Source: Fuerstiella marisgermanici
Lineage (GTDB): Bacteria; Planctomycetota; Planctomycetia; Planctomycetales; Planctomycetaceae
Length of the DNA: 64,000 nt
Direction of reading: 5' to 3'
NCBI RefSeq assembly: GCF_001983935.1
Contig: NZ_CP017641.1
Coordinates: 5,675,001-5,739,000, forward strand
This document shows, in pieces, positions 52,400 to 61,265 of this stretch. Numbering within the stretch: the first letter of the stretch is position 1; every line of letters starts with the position of its first letter. The translations under genes were made by a program, and so were the position numbers. Under the pieces are notes generated by a model. The model was given only the letters and a program-made list of their open reading frames with translations. It did not search any database and was not told the origin of the DNA.

Positions 52400-55084
52400 A
52401 TGCCACATACATCACCCGAAAACGCACCTTCAACCAAGCGAGTGCTTAATCTGAAAGCCGTGCTGGCTCTTGTGGCCGGCGGCACGCTGCTGACCATCCT
52501 GACGGGGTGGATCCATGCGGGTCAGGTTGTGCGCACCAGCAACTACCTGAAAACCACGGCCGAACAGGCGCTGGCTGAAGACGATCACAACCGAGCGTTC
52601 GACCTGTTCGAACAGTATCTGGTCTTGAATCCGCGAGATACGGAAGTGGAAGAACAGATTTCGCGGCTGCTGGAAGACCACGGTTCCAGCGCCAAGACGC
52701 TGCTGCGAGCGTTTCAAATTAACGAACGATTGTTGCTGGACGACAAGTCGCGCGATGACCTGCGGCTGCGACAGATTCGAATTTCGGATCGACTGGGCCG
52801 CTATTCCGACGCCGCTGTGCATCTGAAAACTCTGCGCGACAAGCGCACAGATTTAGCTGAGGTATGGCACTTCAGCGGCATTGTGGCCAAAGATACGGGC
52901 GACTTCGCCAATGCGCAAAAGTACTTTACCAAGGCGGTGTCACTGGAAGACCCGATGCCGGAATCCTTCGAATATCTGGCTGAGCTGATCACGTCAGAAG
53001 CGAAAGATCCAATCGAAGCGGAACGCCTTCTTGGTCATCTTGTCGCCGACGACGATTCGGCAAAATCTCGTCGTATTCGAGCGTCCTGGATGCTGCAGGC
53101 GAACCGTCCATCCGATGCGATTCCGGATCTCTGGACAGCTCTGAACGAAGAACCAGACGACGTTCGGCTGAACGCCATGTTGCTGAAAGCCGTGCGACTG
53201 GCGGCCAACGAAGACCATTCATTCAACGCGGCGGATCAGTATCAGAAAATCATTGTCAACCTGAATGGCGTTCTGTCCGACATGCCCGACAAAACGCGCC
53301 TCAGGCTGTACCTGTCGTCAGCGCTATGGGCGACTGGTGAGCGGAATGCGGCGATCGGCAATCTGGAATATGGAATCGAACGCGACCCGCGACAGTTTGA
53401 ACTTCACGAAGTTCTGGTCGACTATCTGGTCAGCGACAGACAATACGATCGAGCTCAGCAGATCTTCGACCAGATTCCGAAAAAGGTTGTCGAACGTGGG
53501 CGGCGTGAGTTCATGCGTGGCCGCCTGCTGATGTCTCAGAAGAACTGGAAGGACGCCATCAACGCTTTTGAACTTGCTTTAGGGTTCGCTCATCATGACG
53601 CCAACATTACGTCGCGAGCCCGAGTTTGTCTGGCGTTGTGTCGACGTGAATCCGGCGATGACGTAGCGGCCATGCATGCGTATCGGTCGCTGGTACAGGC
53701 GAATCCGGAATTCGAAGGCGGTCGATTGGGAATGGCGTCGGCTTACCTGCGAGCCGACCAGATTCCGTTGGCAATTGCTGAATATCGACAGCTGCTTCAC
53801 GTCGAAGGCGTTCCCGAATTTTTGGCCAACCTGATGATTCGTCACAACCTCAGTCAGCCTTCTGCCAGCCGTGACTGGACCGAAGTCACAGAACTTCTGC
53901 GTAACGACAACCCAATCGTCACCGACGATGTGCAGCGAGTTCTGTTGCAGGCCGATCTGCTGTTCGCTCAGGGACACCCCGCGCAGGCGATGGACCAACT
54001 GGACAAAGCGGCTCGCAACATGCCGGAACGCGAGGAAATTCAGCGAGCGTTGCAGCGACTGTCGTCTGTGCACGGCAATCAATTGCAGGATCGCGTTCTG
54101 AAAGTTCTGGACGAAGATGCACGCAATATCGAGGCACATATCAGCGTGCTTCGCCTGCAGGTCGCCCGCGAAGACGTCAGCGATATGGTTACATGGTTGG
54201 ACAATCTCATAAGCGGCCAAAGTTACGAGACGCTTAGTGAGGCCGAGCGGTTGCGAATCGTCGCTGAAGCCGCAACTTCCGTGGCCGATGCTGAAATCGC
54301 AACGCGAGGAATTCGCGAACCGACCCAGACGCTTCTAAGTTACGCGGCGGAAGCGCGTCGACGACTGGCGTCAATTTCGCCACAGCACATGTACGGCTAC
54401 ATTCGATTTCTCGCGCTGCATCAGTCGGTCGAAACAGGCGTTGAAGTCATTGAAGCAGCGGCTGCCGACAACCGTCTGTCAAACGATGTACTCGCACGCT
54501 GCTGGTTGGAATGTTTTCGTCATGGAGCCGCTGTCCAAGGACTGCGCGATCGCATCGACAAAAAGCTTATCGATCTGATCCGAGCAGAACCGACCAACGA
54601 ATTTCTGCGGCTGACTTACGTGAACGCACTGATAGCCACTGAAGACTATCCGAAGGCCGAAAAATGGCTCGCTCAGTTAACTCAGGGCGGACGACACAAC
54701 GGACGCGCCTACGGACGCCTGGCATGGCTGGCACTCTTCGTCGACAACGATCCGTCTAAAGCGCTCGGCCTGTCTGCTCAGGCCGTGAGAAGGTCACCGG
54801 GTACCACGAAGGTTCGCAACGTCCGAGGACTTGCGCTGGCTGAATCGAATCAGGTCGCGGCCGCTCTGGATGTGCTGATGACGATCCCACCGGAAAACCG
54901 CACGACGGCGTCGCACTTGTATACCGCGCGAGCTTTGTCTTTGGCCGAACGAAATTCTGAAGCGACGGACCTGGTTCGTGAATTAAGTTACCACGAATCA
55001 CAATTGGACCCGGCTGAGGTCCGCCTGCTGCATGAACTGCAACGCACGTTAAATGTCGAGCCCCCGCGCATGACACTTCGGTAA
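52400..55084 (+). CDS. Membrane-anchored TPR protein of the exosortase locus
   Basis: 894 residues. One membrane helix near the N-terminus at about residues 18-38 (VLALVAGGTLLTILTGWIHA) anchors a long series of TPR-type helix pairs, for example ALAEDDHNRAFDLFEQYLVL, AEVWHFSGIVAKDTGDFANA and ADLLFAQGHPAQAMDQLDKA. Such proteins scaffold polysaccharide or protein export complexes. In PEP-CTERM loci a large TPR protein (PrsT-like) is common. It follows the EpsI-like gene by 114 bp, in the same direction. No enzyme motif. Confidence 0.85.
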   Translation: MPHTSPENAPSTKRVLNLKAVLALVAGGTLLTILTGWIHAGQVVRTSNYLKTTAEQALAEDDHNRAFDLFEQYLVLNPRDTEVEEQISRLLEDHGSSAKTLLRAFQINERLLLDDKSRDDLRLRQIRISDRLGRYSDAAVHLKTLRDKRTDLAEVWHFSGIVAKDTGDFANAQKYFTKAVSLEDPMPESFEYLAELITSEAKDPIEAERLLGHLVADDDSAKSRRIRASWMLQANRPSDAIPDLWTALNEEPDDVRLNAMLLKAVRLAANEDHSFNAADQYQKIIVNLNGVLSDMPDKTRLRLYLSSALWATGERNAAIGNLEYGIERDPRQFELHEVLVDYLVSDRQYDRAQQIFDQIPKKVVERGRREFMRGRLLMSQKNWKDAINAFELALGFAHHDANITSRARVCLALCRRESGDDVAAMHAYRSLVQANPEFEGGRLGMASAYLRADQIPLAIAEYRQLLHVEGVPEFLANLMIRHNLSQPSASRDWTEVTELLRNDNPIVTDDVQRVLLQADLLFAQGHPAQAMDQLDKAARNMPEREEIQRALQRLSSVHGNQLQDRVLKVLDEDARNIEAHISVLRLQVAREDVSDMVTWLDNLISGQSYETLSEAERLRIVAEAATSVADAEIATRGIREPTQTLLSYAAEARRRLASISPQHMYGYIRFLALHQSVETGVEVIEAAAADNRLSNDVLARCWLECFRHGAAVQGLRDRIDKKLIDLIRAEPTNEFLRLTYVNALIATEDYPKAEKWLAQLTQGGRHNGRAYGRLAWLALFVDNDPSKALGLSAQAVRRSPGTTKVRNVRGLALAESNQVAAALDVLMTIPPENRTTASHLYTARALSLAERNSEATDLVRELSYHESQLDPAEVRLLHELQRTLNVEPPRMTLR

Positions 55085-55232
55085 GCCGTTGTGATTTTCG
55101 CTCGGGACATTGCAGGTAACGAACTTAGGCATTGGCTCGGAGAAATATAACAACGTATGTATCTGCGGCATCCTGCCGCACCACGGCGCCAGCATGTCAC
55201 CGATACGGGTATTCACTTCTTGTGCTGCGGCC

Positions 55233-55667
55233 TTAAGCCATCGAAATCGCAGCTACGACCACCAGCACAAACAGCCCGATGACAAGACCAATAATGATCT
55301 TTCCGGCCGTGTCCAGTGTCTTATGGTCTGCATAGCCTTCCGGAGCGGCCAGACAGCGCAAACCGACAAGGATATTCAAGATCGGAACGATCAATCCAAT
55401 TGCCCACCAGCCGCTGTAGCCCAAATTCTTGAGCCGCTGCACGGCGAGTACGATGGTGACAACCAATCCGATGATGGCTGTCACCAGAACAACGCCGGTC
55501 GCTCCCGCCTTATCGGCAGCATACTGCACGATGTTGTTGAGAACTCCGATTGCAAAAGACAGGCCAAAATAGGCCGCGCGTCCAATCCCGCCGTAGTCGC
55601 GATCCGGAAAGACTTCCGTCGCCATACTCTCCTGAGACGGAGCTGCATAAGGGTTAATATCGGACAC
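55233..55667 (-). CDS. DUF805-like membrane protein
   Basis: 144 residues. It starts DINPYAAP, an N-terminal tag common in planctomycete membrane proteins. Four hydrophobic segments follow, with YFGLSFAIGVLNNIV, VTAIIGLVVTIVLAVQRLKN, GYSGWWAIGLIVPILNILVG and a C-terminal IIIGLVIGLFVLVVVAAI. The QRLKNLGYSGWWA part matches the R-x-x-D/N-x-G-x-S-x-W motif of DUF805. Function of that family is unknown. Opposite in direction to the TPR gene. Confidence 0.78.
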   Translation of the reverse strand: MSDINPYAAPSQESMATEVFPDRDYGGIGRAAYFGLSFAIGVLNNIVQYAADKAGATGVVLVTAIIGLVVTIVLAVQRLKNLGYSGWWAIGLIVPILNILVGLRCLAAPEGYADHKTLDTAGKIIIGLVIGLFVLVVVAAISMA

Positions 55668-55822
55668 GAAATCAAACTCCTGCTGGTTTTCGGTAACAGC
55701 ACCTTAAGGAGACTACTGAGGCGACACTCGCGCGACAAGTGAAATGGACTCAAATTCAGCAGATCGATGGCCAACCGACCTGGCGGCAAACCCTTCGTGC
55801 CGTGAGTTTTCCTGCGGCTCCG

Positions 55823-56761
55823 CTACGCCGTCTTCGCTACGGCGGCCTTCATTTTTGCTAGACCGGTTTTCGCGACCTCAAGCGCATCCTGCTTCCAGTA
55901 GGTCGGGTTGAACAATTCAAGTGACAGAGTCACCGAGCGTCCTCGACTACCGATCATGTTCAGGATGTCGGTCAGCGGTGCGACGCCATCGCCGGGGTAG
56001 ACCCGATCAGAATCATTCATGTCCATTCGATCCGGTGACGCAGGGTAATCGTTCATGTGAAACACCTGGATGGCATTGTCGGCGAGTAATTGCAGGCCGC
56101 CGAAGTCTGATCCGCCTTTGAAGATGTGATAGACGTCCGGCAGCAGACAGGCTTTCGGGTGACTGGCCTCGACACACACCATGACGGATTCGCCCAGCCG
56201 AGACAGATTGGTACTGAAGCCCCACACTTCCAGCTGCGGCACCACACCGGTTTCGTCACCCACTTCCAGCAAAGCTCGGTAGCGATCGGCGACCACAAAC
56301 AGGTCCAGTTTTTCTCCACCACGATGAGCGCCCACAGGCGGAGCGGCAAGGCGAGTACCGCCAATGCTTGCCAGGACATCCATGTCGCGCTTGGCTTCTT
56401 CCAGCCCTTTCTTACGACCTTCGTCGTCATCCACAATCCAGTTGGCGAAACCGATCGCGCTGTCGACGGTGAGTCCGGCGTCGGCGATCATTTTCCGCAG
56501 ATCCGTCAGGCTCCCGCCGCCTTCCGTGTACTTCGTTAAATGACGCATCCACGGCTCGATGCCGTCGTAACCTGCTGCGGCAGCAATCTCAATTTGCTTT
56601 CTGATGTCGTCCGTTTGTTCGCGAATCGTGCTCGTATTCAGACAGTAGCGAAACGGTGACTTCGCATTCTGATTTTCTGCGGGGGCTGCGGCAGTTGTGA
56701 TCCCAGGCACAGAAGCGGCAACGGCGGAGGCGGCCAGAAATTTTCGGCGATTGACGTTCAT
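55823..56761 (-). CDS. Tat-exported sugar isomerase/epimerase, TIM barrel
   Basis: 312 residues from the ATG at 56761. The twin-arginine signal is NRRKFLAASAVAASVPGITT. The mature part is a xylose-isomerase-like TIM barrel: IEIAAAAGYDGIEPWMRHL, then VVPQLEVWGFSTNLSRLGES (Glu), ACLLPDVYHIFKGGSDF (Asp/His), VFHMNDYPASPDRMDMNDSD and SLELFNPTYWKQD (Glu). These positions give the usual metal site. Substrate unknown; hydroxypyruvate isomerase-like annotation would be general. It stands opposite the inositol monophosphatase gene. Confidence 0.83.
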   Translation of the reverse strand: MNVNRRKFLAASAVAASVPGITTAAAPAENQNAKSPFRYCLNTSTIREQTDDIRKQIEIAAAAGYDGIEPWMRHLTKYTEGGGSLTDLRKMIADAGLTVDSAIGFANWIVDDDEGRKKGLEEAKRDMDVLASIGGTRLAAPPVGAHRGGEKLDLFVVADRYRALLEVGDETGVVPQLEVWGFSTNLSRLGESVMVCVEASHPKACLLPDVYHIFKGGSDFGGLQLLADNAIQVFHMNDYPASPDRMDMNDSDRVYPGDGVAPLTDILNMIGSRGRSVTLSLELFNPTYWKQDALEVAKTGLAKMKAAVAKTA

Positions 56762-57045
56762 ACTGCAGGTCCGGAAAGGCGACAAACGGAGCGACCGACA
56801 TGTCGTATTTTTGTGGCGCATTTTGAAGAAGTTGAATTCGACGTCAGCTCACGACTTGCGGTCGCGACCTGCGTCCGCGAGATTCTGGCATCCGTGTGCC
56901 GCAAACGCCAACGACTTCGTGACAAACTCGACAGCGTTTCACGCTGACTTGTGGCCGCGGAAATCGATTCTTGCTCTACGTGGGCCGGCTCACACGAGCC
57001 AGAACCGTCCACAACTAAACGTAAATTGCTCTAAGCCAACTTACT

Positions 57046-57819
57046 GTGAGTATTCAGCAAACAGCCAAAGAAGCCGCCACCGCAGCGGGCGACATTCTGT
57101 CCGACTATTTTCACAACGGCGTGACCATGCGGACAAAATCGGCATCGGTCGATTTGGTCTCCGATGCAGATGTGAATGCCGAACGAGCCATCGCCGAGGT
57201 CATCCGCAAACACTTTCCGGAACACAGCATTCTGGGCGAAGAAGAGAATTCAGACGACGTCAACACGCCGCATCTTTGGATCGTTGATCCACTGGACGGC
57301 ACCACCAACTTCGCTCATGGCATTCCGCATTTCGCCGTTTCCATCGCGTACTACCGTGACGGCCAGGCTGATACAGGCGTCATCTTCAACCCGATTCTCG
57401 GCGACTGGTACATTGCAGACCAAACCACCGGAGCGACTCACAACGGCCAGTCTATTCACGTGGGCTCACAAACGCGGCTGGATGAAGTTCTGATCGGCAC
57501 GGGCTTCTACTATGACCGAGGTGCCATGATGGAAGCGACCTTGGCATCAGTCGACCGCCTGTTTAAACAGCAGATCCACGGCATCCGCCGATTCGGTACT
57601 GCATCACTGGATTTGGCGATGGTGGCGTGCGGGCAGTTTGGAGCGTACTTCGAATACCAATTGTCACCGTGGGATTTTGCCGCCGGGCGGCTTCTGGTCG
57701 AAGCAGCCGGTGGCAAAGTCACGACGTGCGCAGGTGGCCCGCTGCCGTTGCAGAAAACGAGTCTTCTGGCGTCCAACGGGAACCTGCACGACGACGTGCT
57801 AAATCTGGTCCAACGTTAG
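57046..57819 (+). CDS. suhB: Inositol monophosphatase family protein
   Basis: 257 residues from a GTG at 57046. The Mg2+-binding motifs are all present: Glu66-Glu67 in ILGEEENSD, Asp81-Pro-Leu-Asp84-Gly-Thr-Thr in WIVDPLDGTTNFAHG, and a C-terminal LSPWDFAAGRLLVEAAGG with the last Asp. It should hydrolyse inositol-1-phosphate or a similar sugar phosphate. The length is typical of SuhB/IMPase. The symbol is by family only. Its stop overlaps the end of the converging lipoprotein gene by 4 nt. Confidence 0.92.
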   Translation: MSIQQTAKEAATAAGDILSDYFHNGVTMRTKSASVDLVSDADVNAERAIAEVIRKHFPEHSILGEEENSDDVNTPHLWIVDPLDGTTNFAHGIPHFAVSIAYYRDGQADTGVIFNPILGDWYIADQTTGATHNGQSIHVGSQTRLDEVLIGTGFYYDRGAMMEATLASVDRLFKQQIHGIRRFGTASLDLAMVACGQFGAYFEYQLSPWDFAAGRLLVEAAGGKVTTCAGGPLPLQKTSLLASNGNLHDDVLNLVQR

Positions 57820-58292
57820 TCGGCCAATTCGACGTCCACCTTATTCGGCCCCTCTTTGGTGACCACGGCAATCAGCCCCGAGGTTGCCTGATCGGCGTAA
57901 CGAGCCGGAACTTCGGACTTCAGCGCGGGCGACTTGACAGGCGTTTGCACACCATAACCTGGCGGCTGATACGCTTCGGATTCAATGTCCGGCTCAGGCG
58001 CGGTCACTTGCGGCGGAACATACTTGGTGACGACCATGATCGATCGCCCTTCCACAGCACCGTCGTTGGCTGAAAACGTGGTGAGCTTGTACTCGCCTCT
58101 ATCGTTTGTGCGGCCGAAGGCGCTTCGTTTCTTTTCGGCATTAAAGAAGGTGAGGTCTGCGCCGACCACCGGTTGGCCTTTGTAGGTAACGACTCCCGTG
58201 ACCGGATACACCGGTTCGGGCGGGGCCAGTGTTCTGCCGCAGCCGCAAATGACGGCCGTCAGTAGCAGACTGGTCAAAACAGATTTACTCAT
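57816..58292 (-). CDS. Small planctomycete lipoprotein, transthyretin-like
   Basis: 158 residues from the ATG at 58292. Lipobox at residues about 15-18 (VICGC). The mature part begins with a carboxypeptidase-regulatory/transthyretin-like segment VYPVTGVVTYKGQPVVGADL, then TNDRGEYKLTTF, which is common in planctomycete lipoproteins next to DUF1559 genes. The rest is Pro-rich with no motif. It is preceded by the DUF1559 gene with a terminator hairpin between them. Its role is unknown, possibly with that pseudopilin-like protein at the surface. Confidence 0.8.
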   Translation of the reverse strand: MSKSVLTSLLLTAVICGCGRTLAPPEPVYPVTGVVTYKGQPVVGADLTFFNAEKKRSAFGRTNDRGEYKLTTFSANDGAVEGRSIMVVTKYVPPQVTAPEPDIESEAYQPPGYGVQTPVKSPALKSEVPARYADQATSGLIAVVTKEGPNKVDVELAD

Positions 58293-58334
58293 TTCTTGAC
58301 TCTCAGTTGTACGATTTTTTAACGGACAAAACGC

Positions 58335-58364
58335 CCGGCCTGGCGAAATATCGCGCCAGGCCGG
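58335..58364 (-). terminator. Intrinsic terminator of the DUF1559 gene
   Basis: CCGGCCTGGCG and CGCCAGGCCGG form an 11-bp stem with an 8-nt loop. On the minus strand it is followed by GCGTTTTG. It lies between the DUF1559 stop and the lipoprotein start, so it could also let some transcript read through. Confidence 0.85.
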
Positions 58365-58387
58365 ATTCATCAAAACAGGAAGCGACA

Positions 58388-59485
58388 CTAAAACTCGCCG
58401 ACAACTTCACCGCCAGCTCGAGTTCCCAGAGCACCCCAGACACCGTACGGACTGTTGGCACCAAGAAAGGTGGCAACACCAAGATTTCCGGTGTCGATGT
58501 TCTCGGAAATAAACCGAACCGAACCGTCTGCGAGCAGTACCTGGACGCCGCCAGTATGCTGGCTGCTGGCTGTCAAAACGGATACCGCTGAGTCGGAATT
58601 GTTGTTGGCATCATTGGTGCAGGAAGCGGAGTTCGGTGCCAGCACCGTGTTAAAGGCAACGTTTTCCGGCTGACCATCGCAGTAGGTTGAACTGAACTTG
58701 CCCTTCACTTGCGACCAGTCGGTGTACCTTTCACCGTCGCTGATTAGTGCTGCGGCGGCAAGACACGCACCCGGATTGGTGACAATAGCAGGCACGTTGT
58801 TCAGAATGCCTTCTCGCAGCGTTGGAGACCCTTTTCCTCCCATTGCAAAGGATGCGATCTGACGTTCAGCTATGGCAACAGTGTTGCTGCTGCCATCGGT
58901 GATGTCTCGCAGACCAAAGGTTCGGTTCAATGCGAACAGACCGTTGCTGTCCCATGCATCACGTCCACTGGGGGCAGCTGTGCCAATGAAGTCACCTCGG
59001 CTGAAGGCATAGTTATTGACACCGCGAGGGCGATCCACGCCTGGGTCTGACGGGCAGCGAAGGCTGGTCATCTTCTGATTCCACCCGGCCCAACCGTTCC
59101 ACCCCGCTGGCCCACCCGGCGGAATTGGAGGACTGGTAGTAGGGTCGCCACCTTCGATCAGTTCGTATTGCGCCGACTGCTCAAGATAAGGAAACAGTGA
59201 AATGATGCCCGACCGGCGACTATAGTTGCCATCGAAACGAGTCGCGTCACCGTTGCCGCGAGTCCCACCCTTCATGTAGACGAATTTGTCAAAGACGTCG
59301 TGGTAGTTGTGCAAAGCAAGCCCGAGCTGCTTCAGGTTGTTTTTGCATTGGGTGCGTCGGGCGGCTTCGCGAGCCTGTTGGACGGCAGGCAGAAGCAGAG
59401 CGATCAGGATTGCGATGATGGCAATCACGACGAGAAGTTCAATCAAAGTAAAACCGCGTGACCGGTTGAGTTCGGGACGTCTCAT
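58388..59485 (-). CDS. DUF1559 protein with type IV pilin-like N-terminus
   Basis: 365 residues from the ATG at 59485; an upstream open extension to 59794 is not used because the pilin leader fixes the start. The N-terminus is a class III/prepilin signal [20 protein letters not shown] with the Glu at +5 after the cleaved Gly, then [20 protein letters not shown] typical of DUF1559 (planctomycete pseudopilins). The C-terminal part carries [20 protein letters not shown] (H-x-G-G-x-N/Q...D-G-S family end). Large families of these exist per planctomycete genome. Confidence 0.93.
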   Translation of the reverse strand: MRRPELNRSRGFTLIELLVVIAIIAILIALLLPAVQQAREAARRTQCKNNLKQLGLALHNYHDVFDKFVYMKGGTRGNGDATRFDGNYSRRSGIISLFPYLEQSAQYELIEGGDPTTSPPIPPGGPAGWNGWAGWNQKMTSLRCPSDPGVDRPRGVNNYAFSRGDFIGTAAPSGRDAWDSNGLFALNRTFGLRDITDGSSNTVAIAERQIASFAMGGKGSPTLREGILNNVPAIVTNPGACLAAAALISDGERYTDWSQVKGKFSSTYCDGQPENVAFNTVLAPNSASCTNDANNNSDSAVSVLTASSQHTGGVQVLLADGSVRFISENIDTGNLGVATFLGANSPYGVWGALGTRAGGEVVGEF

Positions 59486-59751
59486 GCGACGACTCCTTGG
59501 GGAAGAGATCTGAATTTGACAAAGTAAGAAACACCTCCGAAGAAAAACGAACTGTCTTTTTGGGCAAACTCCTACAACGAAAATGGCGGGCAGGCTGATA
59601 CGGGGCCAGACGCGAACCCCCAAAAACTCGGGCCACCGCACTTCGTTCCGCGCTGACGTGACCTCGATCATGCAATTAACCCGGCACGGGAATTGCGGTG
59701 TCGGCAATTCGTAAATTTTCTTAAATTCTCTTACCTGTCGGATTCGTCCAT

Positions 59752-61041
59752 TTGATGATGTCTCCTCAAATCCAGAAATTGACGCGACTCGCACGGACCT
59801 TCCGTGGGTTTACGCCAACAGCGGCCCGTTCAAGAAAAAAGTTCGCTTTGCACATGCCTGATGCCACTGCGCCTATCACCGGGAATTCACCGATGCCCGT
59901 CTCCGACTCCGTAAAATTTCCTGTCAGCCAGCTCCGTCGTGCCGGTTTGCGCCTCACCACTGTGCTTGGCGTCGCTTCAGCAGTATTAATCTCGAACGCC
60001 TTCGCCGGCGACGCGGCTGAATCACAGGGGCCGTCTTCAGATTCCGCGATTGAATACTCTGACGTCGTAAACGGTGGGCTGCTGTTTGTCGACGGAACGC
60101 ACATTCCCGGCCCGCATTCTGTGCAGGCGACCAGCGAAACGATTACTGTAAACGGCGTCCCTGTGGAGGTGACTCTGGACGGTCGCGATTTCGACGACAT
60201 GATGGAAGACGAAGACTGGGACATGGATCGCGTGGAACGGCGTGGCCGCAGTCGAAGTCGTCGAGGATCGCGGGAAACTCAGCAAACCCCGGCGCGTTCT
60301 GCCCGGCGACTCGTGCAGTGTTTGTCAGACGACTTTGATGTCGTAATCTTCTCGGGAGAACCGCTGCGAGTGATTCCAATGGGGGACGACAAGTACGCGT
60401 TGTATACCGGACTGCTGACCAATGAACCCACATCGGAACAGCGTCAGGAGTTCCTGCGCGTTGCCAAAGACCAGTCCGCTGTTGTGCTCTGGGACCAGTG
60501 GCTCACCGAATTCCGCATTAGTTCCACACTGCGGAAACGACTTGAGCAGTTCGTCACGGAAAGTGACGCAGTGGTGGCAGAAATGGAAAGCAAGATGGCC
60601 GCTCAGTATCGGCTCGAAACTTTTGCCTACCCATTGACGCTTGTTGGCATGATGTTGGGCGTAATCGCCTTCGGGCACATGCTGAAATGGACGGGCCGCA
60701 ATTTCGTCTGTGAGCAAAATGGTGGCAGCCCTGTGGAGACCATTCGCTGTGTGGAAACCGGCCTGTTGCTCATGTTGGGCATGTCGGGTGTCGACCTGCT
60801 GTGGACAATCATGGCAGGACAAGCTGGTGTGATGACGGAAGTCAATCCGCTGGCCGCCAGCTTTATTCATTCCCCTTCCTCGCTGGCCTTATTCAAAGTT
60901 ACGGCCACCGCCATCGGGTGTGGCGTGCTGTATGCCTTTCGCGAACGACGTCGCGTTCAGGAAGTCACATGGTGGATGTGCCTTGTCTGCGTGTTGGTCA
61001 CGTTCCGTTGGGTCATGTTTGATTCCATGACGACATCGTAA
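59752..61041 (+). CDS. Membrane protein with DUF5658-like C-terminus
   Basis: 429 residues from 59752; ATGs at 59854 and 59893 are possible starts. A hydrophobic segment near residues 65-85 ([20 protein letters not shown]) is a signal or anchor. The middle is acidic then Arg/Ser-rich ([16 protein letters not shown]). The C-terminal ~150 residues hold four hydrophobic segments, with [20 protein letters not shown] followed by PLAAS, the pattern of DUF5658. Role unknown. Starts just after, and opposite to, the DUF1559 gene. Confidence 0.65.
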   Translation: MMMSPQIQKLTRLARTFRGFTPTAARSRKKFALHMPDATAPITGNSPMPVSDSVKFPVSQLRRAGLRLTTVLGVASAVLISNAFAGDAAESQGPSSDSAIEYSDVVNGGLLFVDGTHIPGPHSVQATSETITVNGVPVEVTLDGRDFDDMMEDEDWDMDRVERRGRSRSRRGSRETQQTPARSARRLVQCLSDDFDVVIFSGEPLRVIPMGDDKYALYTGLLTNEPTSEQRQEFLRVAKDQSAVVLWDQWLTEFRISSTLRKRLEQFVTESDAVVAEMESKMAAQYRLETFAYPLTLVGMMLGVIAFGHMLKWTGRNFVCEQNGGSPVETIRCVETGLLLMLGMSGVDLLWTIMAGQAGVMTEVNPLAASFIHSPSSLALFKVTATAIGCGVLYAFRERRRVQEVTWWMCLVCVLVTFRWVMFDSMTTS

Positions 61042-61265
61042 GCCAACCATGCTGACCAGCCGTTCTAGGTGTGTAACCGACGTTGGGTTGCAGGATCATG
61101 ATGCCTGTAACCATGAACGACGCCACCTTTCTGAATGCCACGACCGGCATAAACTCACGGGCAGACAATTAGCTGCGGAGTCGAGTTGGGGCATCGAGGT
61201 TTTGCGGAAAAAATCGAACGTGACTGCGAAAAGACCTTAAAAGCCAGTATTTTCGCCTGTTAGAG

